Source: Denitrificimonas halotolerans (GTDB lineage Bacteria > Pseudomonadota > Gammaproteobacteria > Pseudomonadales > Pseudomonadaceae). Taken from it: DNA of 64,000 nucleotides. Numbering within the stretch: the stretch's first letter is position 1; every line of letters begins with the position of its first letter. The notes beneath the pieces were generated by a model. It was not told the DNA's origin. It was given only the letters and a program-made list of their open reading frames with translations, and ran no database searches. The position numbers were made by a program, and so were the translations under genes. The stretch covers positions 62,001 through 126,000 of the forward strand of contig NZ_JAXIVU010000001.1 in the NCBI RefSeq assembly GCF_034259425.1, given 5' to 3'. This document shows positions 53,906 through 62,234 of the stretch, one piece after another.

Positions 53906-54538
53906 TTAAGGAATATACACCTCAAATCGCTCACGTAACTCCGACTCTGGAGTTGCACAAGTATGCACCTGCAATTGATCCGCAACGCCCATAAAATCAT
54001 TGCTTAGCGCCCATTCATGCGCCTCTTCGGTTAAGCTTAACCACAGTATTGCAGCATAGGGAAAATCCCCTTGGGCTTCAGGTACACAAGTATCTAGGCG
54101 AGCTACACTGATGCGAGTTACTTGAGTAGCTAGCCAATCCTTTATGTTCACCACAACATTGCTCAGATCTGTTTTTTTGTGAAATAAAAACGCATAACGT
54201 TTTTCGTTCACAGTCTGATCAGCCGCCCCAAGTAAGTATTGTTCATGCATAGGTACCACGCGAATACACTCGGGCTTCATAAACATCAGTTCATCAGCTA
54301 ACAACTTTGCCCTTGAACCAGAATTCATCAAGTCTTTACCACTAAAAAGAGGATCTAAAACAAACTCACTGATGCAAGCAAAGTCTACAGCAGACCTGCT
54401 ACTCACAACATGATTACGCGTATAGCGAATATAAGGAAAATACTTCATCGCCAACCAACAGTGGATATTTTCATAATACTGTTGAAAATCCCCCACCGAC
54501 AGATCATCACGCTTACTTACCAAAGACACCGCTTTCAT
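53906..54538 (-). CDS. EthD-domain protein
   Basis: A 210-residue protein with two ferredoxin-like halves. The N-terminal half MKAVSLVSKRDDLSVGDFQQYYENIHCWLAMKYF shows the EthD-type F-x-x-x-Y-x-x-x-H pattern near residues 18-26, and the second half (YAFLFHKKTDLS onward) looks like a diverged repeat. EthD proteins are small partners or lyases in diverse catabolic pathways. Transcribed divergently from the MFS-luxR block. No precise function is assignable. Confidence 0.65.
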   Translation of the reverse strand: MKAVSLVSKRDDLSVGDFQQYYENIHCWLAMKYFPYIRYTRNHVVSSRSAVDFACISEFVLDPLFSGKDLMNSGSRAKLLADELMFMKPECIRVVPMHEQYLLGAADQTVNEKRYAFLFHKKTDLSNVVVNIKDWLATQVTRISVARLDTCVPEAQGDFPYAAILWLSLTEEAHEWALSNDFMGVADQLQVHTCATPESELRERFEVYIP

Positions 54539-54609
54539 AAAGTTAACTCTCTTTAAAATATTTCAATAATGCACTTCTTCGGCTATTGAAATATTTAACT
54601 CAGACATAA

Positions 54610-54629
54610 GCTAACCTAAACGGACGATG
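54610..54629 (+). promoter_or_regulatory. Candidate operator box J (upstream of MFS-luxR operon)
   Basis: GCTAACCT-AAAC-GGACGATG, with a full proximal half-site and a poor distal one. The edge is 73 bp from the MFS start. It also lies 72 bp from the EthD gene start on the other strand. Confidence 0.55.
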
Positions 54630-54701
54630 CTCTAAGACAGTGCGCGATAGAGTCTAAGTGATAGTTAAGAATTTTAATAACAATAAATAAGAGTGCACAC
54701 G

Positions 54702-56006
54702 ATGCCCCATTCGCCTGATATAACCGCGCAGCCTGCTGCTAAGCCCCGTGCTGACTCGCTCAATTCACCTTCACTTGCCGCTCTCTACCCTGATCAACGC
54801 CAAGCTTGGCTTGTGGTAGCTGGGATGGCCGTCACTCTGTGTATTTTATTTGGCAGCACCCTAAACTCTTTCGGTGTGTTTATTCCACTGATCACCCAAA
54901 CACTGGGTTCCAACCATGAGCAAGCCGGTAATATTGCGTCAGCCTTTATGCTCACCATGACGCTAGCCATGCCGCTCGCCGGTTGGCTGCTCGATCGCAT
55001 TGGGCCGCGTACCGTAATGTCCACCGGTGCAGCCTTGATGGGACTGGGCTATTTGCTGGCCTCAATCAGTCACGATCTCAATAGCATCACCTTAGCGATG
55101 GCAGTCAGTGGCGCAGGTATTGGTGCGTCAACCTATGTTCCGGCTATTGCCCTAGTGATGCGTTGGATTGATCTAAAGCATCAAGGCTTAGCCTTAGGTG
55201 TCATGCTCTCGGGTGGTTCAATCGGCGCGATGATTTTTCCGATTTTACTGACCCATATTGCCCAACTCTATAGCTGGCGCGTGGCTATGCAGTGTATTGC
55301 TGCTCTGGCGTTACTAGTTTGTGTGCCGATTTTATTATGGCTAGCACGCCTACCAAAACAGGCGCTGCTGGGCAGTGCTGCCCATATTCATCAGCAGAAC
55401 TTGCCCGGCAAATCTATTCCGCAAGCCTTGCGCATGCCGCGCTATTGGCTGTGGGTAGCCTTACAGATTTTGATGACCCTCAGCTCCCTAGGTATTTTAG
55501 TTAATGTAATTCCCTACCTGATTTCGATTGGCTATTCACCTCACGAAGCCGCCACCACCTTTGCCTTTAAAAGCGTGGCGGGATTAGTCGGCAGCTTTAC
55601 CTTTGGCCTATTAAGCAGCCGCTGGGATGTTAAACCTTTACTGATGATGGGAACGGCCATCGGTGGCTTAGGAATTTTGGCCTTATTACTGGCGCATGAT
55701 CCATCTTTTGGTTTTATTGCGGTTGTGACCTTCACCGTTGCTTGGGGCGCGACCTTTAACTTAGTCAATCAGCTCTCACCTATGCTGATGGAACACACCA
55801 TTGGCCAACGCAATTTCGGCACCTTATTAGGTGTGGGTAATCTGATTGCCGGTGTGGGTGCAGCGTTTAGTCCTAAGTTGGTCGGTTATTTACTCGACTC
55901 ATCCGGCTCCTACTCAACCGCCTTAATTCTTTGCGCCGGTTGTATGCTAGGCGCATTGATCCCGATTGCCTTTCAGCCCAAGCGGATGTCTGTTAGCCAT
56001 GAGTGA
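54702..56006 (+). CDS. MFS transporter, monocarboxylate/oxalate-formate antiporter type
   Basis: A 434-residue transporter with about twelve hydrophobic segments. I take the ATG at 54702 over the upstream GTG at 54693 because GAG lies eight bases before it. LDRIGPRTVMSTGAALMGLGYLLAS and the N-terminal NSFGVFIPLITQTLG fit the MCT-like MFS group. Its last codons overlap the regulator start by eight bases, so the two are translationally coupled. It may import a steroid acid that acts as inducer. Confidence 0.83.
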   Translation: MPHSPDITAQPAAKPRADSLNSPSLAALYPDQRQAWLVVAGMAVTLCILFGSTLNSFGVFIPLITQTLGSNHEQAGNIASAFMLTMTLAMPLAGWLLDRIGPRTVMSTGAALMGLGYLLASISHDLNSITLAMAVSGAGIGASTYVPAIALVMRWIDLKHQGLALGVMLSGGSIGAMIFPILLTHIAQLYSWRVAMQCIAALALLVCVPILLWLARLPKQALLGSAAHIHQQNLPGKSIPQALRMPRYWLWVALQILMTLSSLGILVNVIPYLISIGYSPHEAATTFAFKSVAGLVGSFTFGLLSSRWDVKPLLMMGTAIGGLGILALLLAHDPSFGFIAVVTFTVAWGATFNLVNQLSPMLMEHTIGQRNFGTLLGVGNLIAGVGAAFSPKLVGYLLDSSGSYSTALILCAGCMLGALIPIAFQPKRMSVSHE

Positions 56007-57207
56007 GGTTTATGCTGCAGCCCCAACAGACAATGTAAGCCCCAAAAGCGATGCCACTATGCTGATGGATTTAGTGGGGCTGGTGTATGCCACCATCAAT
56101 GAACCGCAACCTTGGTCGAGCTTAGCCACAGGTTTACAGCAGCATCTGGGCGCTAAAGCGGTATCCATTACGCTCTATCATTCACCTGAGCTCAGCCATG
56201 ATATCCAAGTGATGGCATGCGAACCGGGCGATCAAGTGGACTGGCTCGAGGTTGAGCGCAACTACCGTGAGCACTTTGCGCATCTTGATGCTTTACACCC
56301 CAATCAGGTCAAGCCCGGCCAAGTCGTGACCCTCAGTACACCCGTGGTTACCTCAGAGTGCGCCGACTACTTTGCTCGTTTCGGTATTTATGGCTCGTTG
56401 AGAACCTGCTTCAACGATCCCACCAGCCAAATGCGCTGCTGGGTTGATATTGTGCGCGGCAACACTCACGCCACTCATGCCGCATTGGATATCTACACAC
56501 GCGAACTATTAGAAATCTTAGCCCCTCACTTATCACGGGCGCTGAGTCTGTATGCCAAGTTACAACAACACAAAATGCATCAAGATATTTATGCCATGGG
56601 GCTAGATCATTTGGCTTTGGGCTGTTTAATGCTCGATGGTCAAGCACATATCCTCTGCGCTAACCAAACTGCTAAAGATATGCTTCGCCCTGATGTTAGC
56701 CTGAGCATCGTTGATCAACGGCTTTTAGCACAGGACACACAAGTGCAACATGAGCTCAATCAAGCCATAGATAACGCCATTCAACTGCATGCTACTCCCC
56801 AGCACAGCGATGAGATGCGTTTGCTGCGCGTCCCCCTGAGCGATGGCATGTTGTTGGGGTTACTCATCATGCCCGCCCCTTGGCTAGCGCATTATCAAGG
56901 CCAGCATGTCCCGCAAGTGATTATGTACGTGGTGAGCTTAGGGGATACCCGCAACTCTCAGGCTGCAGCGCAATCAACCCACGCCAGCGCAGCAGTTGCA
57001 CGCTTATTTGGACTGACCCCACAAGAAGGCAAGTTAGCTCTGTTACTGGCAACAGGTAGCAGTATAAACGAAGCTGCAGAACACTTAGGTGTAGCCATTT
57101 CAGCAGCCCGTAACTATTCAAAAAATATTTATGCCAAGCTCAATCTCCGCGGACAAAATGATTTGATACGTCTAATCTCAAAGAGCTTTGCCTTGCTGCG
57201 CTCGTAA
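55999..57207 (+). CDS. LuxR-type transcriptional regulator, TeiR-like candidate
   Basis: A 402-residue regulator. Start is the ATG at 55999 inside the end of the MFS gene. Residues 1-320 are a ligand-sensing region of no obvious named domain. About 335-400 is a LuxR helix-turn-helix (LFGLTPQEGKLALLLATG, NEAAEHLGVAISAARNYSKNIYAKL). TeiR, the testosterone-inducible regulator of Comamonas, has similar size and a C-terminal LuxR domain; this comparison is from memory. It is the only DNA-binding regulator in the steroid region and the best local candidate for the 20-bp operator family. Confidence 0.75.
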   Translation: MSEVYAAAPTDNVSPKSDATMLMDLVGLVYATINEPQPWSSLATGLQQHLGAKAVSITLYHSPELSHDIQVMACEPGDQVDWLEVERNYREHFAHLDALHPNQVKPGQVVTLSTPVVTSECADYFARFGIYGSLRTCFNDPTSQMRCWVDIVRGNTHATHAALDIYTRELLEILAPHLSRALSLYAKLQQHKMHQDIYAMGLDHLALGCLMLDGQAHILCANQTAKDMLRPDVSLSIVDQRLLAQDTQVQHELNQAIDNAIQLHATPQHSDEMRLLRVPLSDGMLLGLLIMPAPWLAHYQGQHVPQVIMYVVSLGDTRNSQAAAQSTHASAAVARLFGLTPQEGKLALLLATGSSINEAAEHLGVAISAARNYSKNIYAKLNLRGQNDLIRLISKSFALLRS

Positions 57208-57318
57208 CGATCAGTACCAGCTGGCACTAGCGCACTGCCGCCGCCTCTGCGTAGGATCACTGCAACAGCTGACCCTTTGCACTTCAGCATTTTCTATGAG
57301 TTATTGAGGAGTACGACA

Positions 57319-58677
57319 TTGGCTTGGAAAAAGTACGCCGACCTGCACGGTGCGCCAGTACTAGCAAAAAAATTCTATGAAGCCGGTACGGTACCAATTA
57401 ATTACAGCGCTTGGCCGTTGGAGCAACCTGCTACGCAGTATGCGGCACTCAAGGCAGATATCGACACAGATGTAGTGGTGATCGGCGCTGGTTTAGCCGG
57501 TTCCTCAGTGGCATTGCATTTAGCTGAACGTGGTATTGCCACTGTATTGCTGGAAGGCGACCAACCAGGTGCGGGCGCTTCTGGACGCAATGCCGGTCAT
57601 ATTCAGCCATATTTATCTTCCCTTGAGCCATTGCAAAACTTCGCTGGTGGTGGCCGCAAGTTTCTGAACTACTTCACCAGTAACCGCAATATCATCGTTG
57701 ATCTGTGCCAAAAATATAGCATCGCTGCCGATGTGCACCAACCGGGCATGATTGATGCCGCAAAAAAACCCAGCGCCGAATTAGAAAATAAGGCCAAGTT
57801 CTGGCAAGCACAGGGCTACAAAATCGATATCATTGGCGCAGAGACCTTACAGTCTATGCTAGGGACCGATCTATACCAATATGGGCTACTATGGCATGAA
57901 GGCGGCCAAGTGAACCCCTATCTTTTCACCAACGGCATGGCCTCTGTCGCACTTAATCTGGGTGCACAAGTTTACGGTGATTCGCCAGTCATGGCGTGCG
58001 AACCAGTGGGGAGCAACTGGCGAGTACGCACTGCAAACGGCAGCGTCACTGCGAGTCAAGTGGTGATTTGCACCAGCGGCCATAAAGGGAATGCATTTTT
58101 TCCTGAACTGCAAAACACCCACTACCCTTTAGTGGCCTGCGGTATGGCTACGCGTCCTTTGCCTGCTGAGCTACTTGCAAGTATCAACCCTTCACGCAGT
58201 GTCTTTACTCAATACCCAACGGGGCTGTTTCCGATCGTCATTGATGAACGCAACCGCTTAATCACCGCCACCATTCCTGGCATGTACAGCGCGCAAAATG
58301 CCGAGAAATACTTTGCTTATTTTTTACGCTATTTACACCGCACTTTTCCAATCACACGCAACGCCAATATCACTCTGGAATCCTACTGGACTGGGATGAC
58401 CGCCAACTCATCGCACCATTACGACAAGTGCTACCCCAAGCTTTACCAAGTGGCCAAAGGTGTATACGGCCTGATGAATTTTGGCTCTTGGGGTAATTTA
58501 CAAGGCCCCATGATGGGTATGAGCCTAGCTCATGCCATTGCAGACGGCCGTGTTGACGACTGCGTACTGCCGATCGAAAGGCCACAAGCGGTGCGTTTCC
58601 CCAGTTTATTTGAAACTAAAATCCGACGCACACTGATACCTATTGCACGGATCGCAGACCACTTTAATCTAGCCTAA
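57319..58677 (+). CDS. FAD-dependent DAO-family oxidoreductase
   Basis: A 452-residue flavoprotein. I choose the TTG at 57319 because GAGGAG lies seven bases upstream; the earlier TTG at 57277 has no such site. The FAD site is VVVIGAGLAGSSVALHLAERG (about 52-72), preceded by about 50 residues, and GASGRNAGHIQP matches the gamma-glutamylputrescine/glycine-oxidase group. MNFGSWGNLQGP is near the C-terminus. The substrate could be an amine, amino acid or steroid alcohol. Linked to the regulator gene by a 111-base gap. Confidence 0.75.
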   Translation: MAWKKYADLHGAPVLAKKFYEAGTVPINYSAWPLEQPATQYAALKADIDTDVVVIGAGLAGSSVALHLAERGIATVLLEGDQPGAGASGRNAGHIQPYLSSLEPLQNFAGGGRKFLNYFTSNRNIIVDLCQKYSIAADVHQPGMIDAAKKPSAELENKAKFWQAQGYKIDIIGAETLQSMLGTDLYQYGLLWHEGGQVNPYLFTNGMASVALNLGAQVYGDSPVMACEPVGSNWRVRTANGSVTASQVVICTSGHKGNAFFPELQNTHYPLVACGMATRPLPAELLASINPSRSVFTQYPTGLFPIVIDERNRLITATIPGMYSAQNAEKYFAYFLRYLHRTFPITRNANITLESYWTGMTANSSHHYDKCYPKLYQVAKGVYGLMNFGSWGNLQGPMMGMSLAHAIADGRVDDCVLPIERPQAVRFPSLFETKIRRTLIPIARIADHFNLA

Positions 58678-58741
58678 AAAACACAACCCCGCACTCGCAT
58701 GACTCTCCCGCCCTATTGCATTGCAGCAAAGGGCTTTTTCT

Positions 58742-58761
58742 GGATATTCAAACGGACGATG
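58742..58761 (+). promoter_or_regulatory. Candidate operator box K (upstream of SDR at 58831)
   Basis: GGATATTC-AAAC-GGACGATG, full proximal half and poor distal half. The edge is 70 bp from the SDR start. Confidence 0.55.
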
Positions 58762-58830
58762 CGACATTTAATAATTCTGACAAATTGTCAAAGCTCATAA
58801 TCCATACTAAAAACAATACGGAGTCATTTA

Positions 58831-59583
58831 ATGTCACAGCCAATATTCGGACTAGAAGGACAAACCGCCCTAATCACAGGCGCGGGACGCGGCATGGGAG
58901 TGGGTATCGCACGAATGCTGGGACGCCTTGGCGCTAAAGTCGTGATCAATGATTTTTATCCTGAGCGCGCTGAAGAAACCGCCAACCAACTGCGCACAGA
59001 AGGTCTTGAAGCCTTTGCCGCACCGGCCGATATCACCGACTACGAGCTCGTTGCTGCCATGGTTGCAAAAGTCACAGCTGAAGTCGGCCCTATTGATATA
59101 TTAGTTTCCAACGCAGGTGTCCCTACCGACGGTATGGATTATAAAAAGTTTGCTGACTCCACACCTGATGATTGGAAAAAGTTTGTTAATTTAAACATGT
59201 TCGGCTTGATGAATGTCTGCCATGCCATTGTACCAAGCATGGCTGAACGCCGTTACGGCCGCATCGTTGCAATCACCTCCGAATCTTGGCGTGCGGGCCT
59301 ACCTATGGGTATTGCGGCCTATGCAGCATCTAAAGCAGGCGCAGTAGGTTTTATCCGTCACCTCGCAGCAGAAACAGGTCGTTCAGGCATCACAGTAAAC
59401 GCCCTGTCGCTAGGGACCATGAATAACTGGGACTCCGATGCCCTTGCAAAAAAAACCTGCTTTGTACCGCGTGCAGGCAGCCCAGAAGATGTCGGTGCTG
59501 GTGTCGCCTACTTCGCTTCTAAAGAGGCCTCTTGGGTAACAGGCCAAGTTTTGCCACTCAACGGCGGCTCTTTGACTGCCTAA
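58831..59583 (+). CDS. SDR, candidate hydroxysteroid or hydroxyacyl dehydrogenase
   Basis: A 250-residue SDR. Cofactor motif TGAGRGMG, SNAG in place of NNAG, catalytic Ser in ITSESWRAG and YAASK. NDFYPERAEET after the second strand has an acidic residue, favouring NAD. GGAG lies seven bases before the ATG. It is monocistronic under operator K and ends the steroid region. Substrate not resolvable. Confidence 0.82.
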   Translation: MSQPIFGLEGQTALITGAGRGMGVGIARMLGRLGAKVVINDFYPERAEETANQLRTEGLEAFAAPADITDYELVAAMVAKVTAEVGPIDILVSNAGVPTDGMDYKKFADSTPDDWKKFVNLNMFGLMNVCHAIVPSMAERRYGRIVAITSESWRAGLPMGIAAYAASKAGAVGFIRHLAAETGRSGITVNALSLGTMNNWDSDALAKKTCFVPRAGSPEDVGAGVAYFASKEASWVTGQVLPLNGGSLTA

Positions 59584-59738
59584 CATCTGATATTTTTCCA
59601 CTCTCATATGCCATACGCGCCTATAGGTAGTGGCTTGCGTGGCATTAAGCAGACCTCTTCATCCCGACCCAAGCGCAGCTAAATGCTTGATTTCAAAATA
59701 AGTTTTGACTCTTATCGAAATTTGAGTATAATTGACTC

Positions 59739-59815
<77 letters not shown>

Positions 59816-59823
59816 GACACTAA

Positions 59824-59856
59824 AGCCCTAACTTTCAATAAGTTAGGGCTTTTTTA
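59824..59856 (+). terminator. Intrinsic terminator of tRNA-fMet
   Basis: Perfect stem AGCCCTAACTT/AAGTTAGGGCT at 59824-59850 with a T-run at 59850-59855. Confidence 0.93.
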
Positions 59857-60120
59857 TGCCTGCAATTCCTTCCTTAAAAATCGCCTAAAAAGCCTCCGTG
59901 CCCAAACCGTGCCCTGTGTGTGCCCTTTTTGAAATTCCAAGTTTTTTAATTGACAGATTTTGACCGTAAGTTTTCTTAGGCCACAGCTGTTTTTTCACAT
60001 GCCCCCAGCCAATGTTTACGCGGTTGGATAGCCTACTCTGGTATCGCCACTGACTATCAGCACTGCATCAAACAGGATCATTAGGTACGGCGCAGGTTGC
60101 AGATGCCCTACAGGCGATAG
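59857..60120. other. Intergenic sequence downstream of tRNA-fMet, no recognised gene
   Basis: The minus strand holds a 40-odd-codon open frame from about 59990 to 59860 that contains FQKGHTQGTVWARR. It has no start, no recombinase catalytic residues and no family I can name. Its place at a tRNA 3' end would suit integration scar sequence, but this is not shown. Confidence 0.3.
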
Positions 60121-60395
60121 TGGCGCAAGCAATTCACAAAAATAAAGAATCTACTGAGGTTAGGCATTCATGTGCAAGTTGCAGTTGCATTCGGTATTAC
60201 CAACAAAGGTCCATGGAGTAGCTCTAAAAATCCTGGGATTAATAAAGTATTAGCAAATGCTTACTTAAAACCTCAAGATTTGTACGAATTACACGATGGT
60301 TGGATTAGGCTTCATCATTCTTAGTGATACGCCCTGTGCGGAGCCGCATGTAGGGTATCGTGGGAGCTGAAGGCTAGAGGTTTCTAGCTACTCGG
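60121..60395 (+). pseudogene. Group II intron 3' relic: reverse-transcriptase C-terminus plus terminal RNA domains
   Basis: An open frame from 60121 to the stop at 60322-60324 reads WRKQFTKIKNLLRLGI, FGITNKGPWSSSKN and NAYLKPQDLYELHDGW. This matches the C-terminal DNA-binding/maturase end of group II intron reverse transcriptases. A TAG lies just upstream and the rest of the enzyme is missing. Bases 60331-60394 form paired elements (CCCTGTGCGG/CCGCATGTAGGG and GGCTAGAGG...CTAGCTACTCG) like the terminal intron domains V/VI. The 3' boundary falls at or next to the catB stop (60396-60398). Orientation is opposite to catB. Confidence 0.65.
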
Positions 60396-61025
60396 TTATG
60401 TGCGTATTTTAGTAAGCCAGAATTTATACAGGCCTTCAATATCTGCTGAACATAGTAAATTCATGCACTGTTTCAACTCATTATCCGACCAATTCCACCA
60501 TTCCATTTCTAATAGCATTTTAATTTTGTCGCTAGAGAAACGGTACTTGATATGCTTTGCTGGATTTGAGCCAACGATCTCGTATGGTTCTACATCTTTA
60601 GTCACAACAGATCGGCTAGCTATTATTGCACCATGGCCTATTTTTACCCCTGACATAATCATTGCTTCCGAGCCAATCCAAACATCATTTCCTACAACTG
60701 TATCACCTGCGCGCTCAAAACCGTCTTGCGCCCCGGAAAACTCATCATTGTCTTGATAGAAAAATGGAAAGGTGCTTATCCAATCATGTCGATGGCCCTG
60801 ATTACCTGCCATCATAAAAACAGCCCCAGAGCCAATTGAGCAAAAATCCCCTATGATAAGTTTGTCTACGTCTGTTCTATCTGCCGCTAAATAGCGCGCA
60901 CAATCATCAAAACTATGTCCATGGTAGTAGCCTGAATAATAGCTATGTCGCCCAACTACAATATTCGGATTTGTAACCTGCGCCCGTAACGGAATGCCAG
61001 AAAATGGAGATTCAAAAAAGTTCAT
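60396..61025 (-). CDS. catB: CatB-type (xenobiotic) chloramphenicol acetyltransferase
   Basis: A 209-residue left-handed beta-helix acetyltransferase. VGRHSYYSGYYHGHSFDDCARYL (about 24-46), IGDFCSIGSGAVFMMAGNQGHRHDW with the catalytic His (about 80), and VIGNDVWIGSEAMIMSGVKIGHGAII-type hexapeptide repeats match CatB enzymes along the whole length. CatB proteins transfer acetyl from acetyl-CoA to chloramphenicol; chromosomal relatives are common and may have other substrates. It lies among integron- and intron-like remains. No strong ribosome site. Confidence 0.88.
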   Translation of the reverse strand: MNFFESPFSGIPLRAQVTNPNIVVGRHSYYSGYYHGHSFDDCARYLAADRTDVDKLIIGDFCSIGSGAVFMMAGNQGHRHDWISTFPFFYQDNDEFSGAQDGFERAGDTVVGNDVWIGSEAMIMSGVKIGHGAIIASRSVVTKDVEPYEIVGSNPAKHIKYRFSSDKIKMLLEMEWWNWSDNELKQCMNLLCSADIEGLYKFWLTKIRT

Positions 61026-61029
61026 AATT

Positions 61030-61101
61030 ACAATCGTACCCTAAAGCCACATGACGCTGAGCGAAGCGGCAGCCGCTCAGATTCATCCAGCTTACGCGAC
61101 T
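61030..61101 (-). repeat. Possible attC-like recombination site upstream of catB
   Basis: Read toward catB, TTTTAACAAGTCGCG opens the site, a hairpin CTGAGCG...CGCTCAG lies in the middle, and GGCTTTAGGG closes it five bases before the catB start. Spacing and hairpin resemble integron attC sites, but the closing core differs from GTTRRRY. An upstream cassette boundary would be expected here if catB is a cassette. Confidence 0.4.
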
Positions 61102-61503
61102 TGTTAAAATGGAAGTGCACATAAAGCAGCGAAAAAAACACTCAACCAATGCTTCCCTTGATTCCTCAACCCGAAGAAAGTCCGGCCACTTTTTATGGCG
61201 GCCAGTCGGGTCAACAATTTCCGAGGTTAATATTTCAAAAGAGCTTTTTTCATAAGCATCAGTTCGTTGTTACTGAAAGCATGCCGATCTGTATCAGAGT
61301 ACTATTGCGCCACATGCAAGCGAACTTTATTTATAAGCTCCCAATAATAAAGCACGCTTTAAAACCGTATCAACAATCCTTGCAGTCACACTTCATGCAA
61401 AACTACAAGCATATCGTAGAAGAACTCGGCATACAGATAAACTGAGAGTGAATCCACCGCCCCTCCACGGTTAATTCAAAGGGAGAAGTTTATACCTGAA
61501 GTG
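61102..61503. other. Intergenic stretch between catB and mntP
   Basis: About 400 bases. A 98-codon plus-strand frame (61149-61445) has no ribosome site and no recognisable domain, so I do not call it. It could be a degenerate cassette. Confidence 0.4.
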
Positions 61504-62061
61504 CTAAAAGTGCCCCTGTAACATCCATACGCCTACTGCTATAAGCGTAAGGCCACCAAAAACTTCCGCTCTGTGCCCCAGTAAAGAGCCTATGGTTCGT
61601 CCTAGCAACACGCCTAGCGTTACCATGAATGTCGTTGCTAATCCAATTAAAGCGGCAGCAATCCAGATATTCACATGAATAAAAGCCAATCCCACACCTA
61701 CAGCCATAGCGTCAATGCTCGTACCTATAGCAGTCAGAGAAACTGTTAGGAAAGAGAGGCTAGAAGGCTTTTCTACTGTTTCTGGGTCGGACTTCATGCC
61801 TTCATAAATCATATACATGCCTAAAGCCACTAACAAAGAAAATGCTATCCAGTGAGCCCAAGCTTCTACGTAAGATGATGCCGATTTACCGATCAACCAA
61901 CCTATAACTGGTGTGGTTGCCTCAATTAAGCCGAAAACCAACCCCATTTTCAGAGCTTCTGAAAAGCTAGCTTTTTTTAGGCTTGCGCCCTTGCCCACCG
62001 CAGCGGCAAAAGCATCTGTAGACATTGCAAAAGCAAGTAAAAGAAGGGCTATAGGGTTCAT
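61504..62061 (-). CDS. mntP: Manganese efflux pump MntP
   Basis: A 185-residue integral membrane protein from the ATG at 62059-62061 (GGAG seven bases upstream); the longer frame to 62289 runs through the riboswitch and is rejected. Six hydrophobic segments in two related halves. Conserved acidic motifs are AMSTDAFAAAVGKG (about 11-24) and IGTSIDAMAVGVGLAF (about 108-123). MntP exports Mn2+. It is controlled by the manganese riboswitch directly upstream. Confidence 0.93.
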   Translation of the reverse strand: MNPIALLLLAFAMSTDAFAAAVGKGASLKKASFSEALKMGLVFGLIEATTPVIGWLIGKSASSYVEAWAHWIAFSLLVALGMYMIYEGMKSDPETVEKPSSLSFLTVSLTAIGTSIDAMAVGVGLAFIHVNIWIAAALIGLATTFMVTLGVLLGRTIGSLLGHRAEVFGGLTLIAVGVWMLQGHF

Positions 62062-62072
62062 TAGATTACTCC

Positions 62073-62234
62073 GGTCGGGCATTTTGAGTCCACGATATAC
62101 GCACACGCCCGACCTCAGGCATGAGTATATCGATGGTCTCGCCAACCGAGAGGTGTCCGCACCATGGCATTTGGCCAAGTATGTTGATACGAACTCTTCC
62201 GAAGGTCGGAAGCAGGCTACTCCCCAAAGAGGCC
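62073..62234 (-). promoter_or_regulatory. yybP-ykoY manganese riboswitch and switching stem of mntP
   Basis: The minus strand from about 62234 to 62130 has the conserved pieces TTTGGGGAGTAGCC, ATCAACATAC, GGTGCGGACACC and GGCGAGACC of the yybP-ykoY Mn2+ aptamer. Downstream, two 8-bp stems exclude each other: CGATATAC/GTATATCG (62093-62100 with 62125-62132) and GGTCGGGC/GCCCGACC (62073-62080 with 62107-62114). The second ends next to the GGAG ribosome site, suggesting translational control. Confidence 0.85.

Noticed and set aside
59860..59990. A short minus-strand frame containing FQKGHTQGTVWARR after tRNA-fMet, considered as an integrase relic
   Set aside because: No start codon, no Arg-His-Tyr recombinase residues, and a stop just upstream; the similarity is only an impression.
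60331..60395. The GC-rich hairpins considered as a catB or intergenic terminator
   Set aside because: No T-run follows, and position and sequence fit group II intron terminal domains after an RT-like frame.
61149..61445. A 98-codon plus-strand open frame
   Set aside because: No ribosome site, no recognisable domain, and it lies in a region of probable integron debris.
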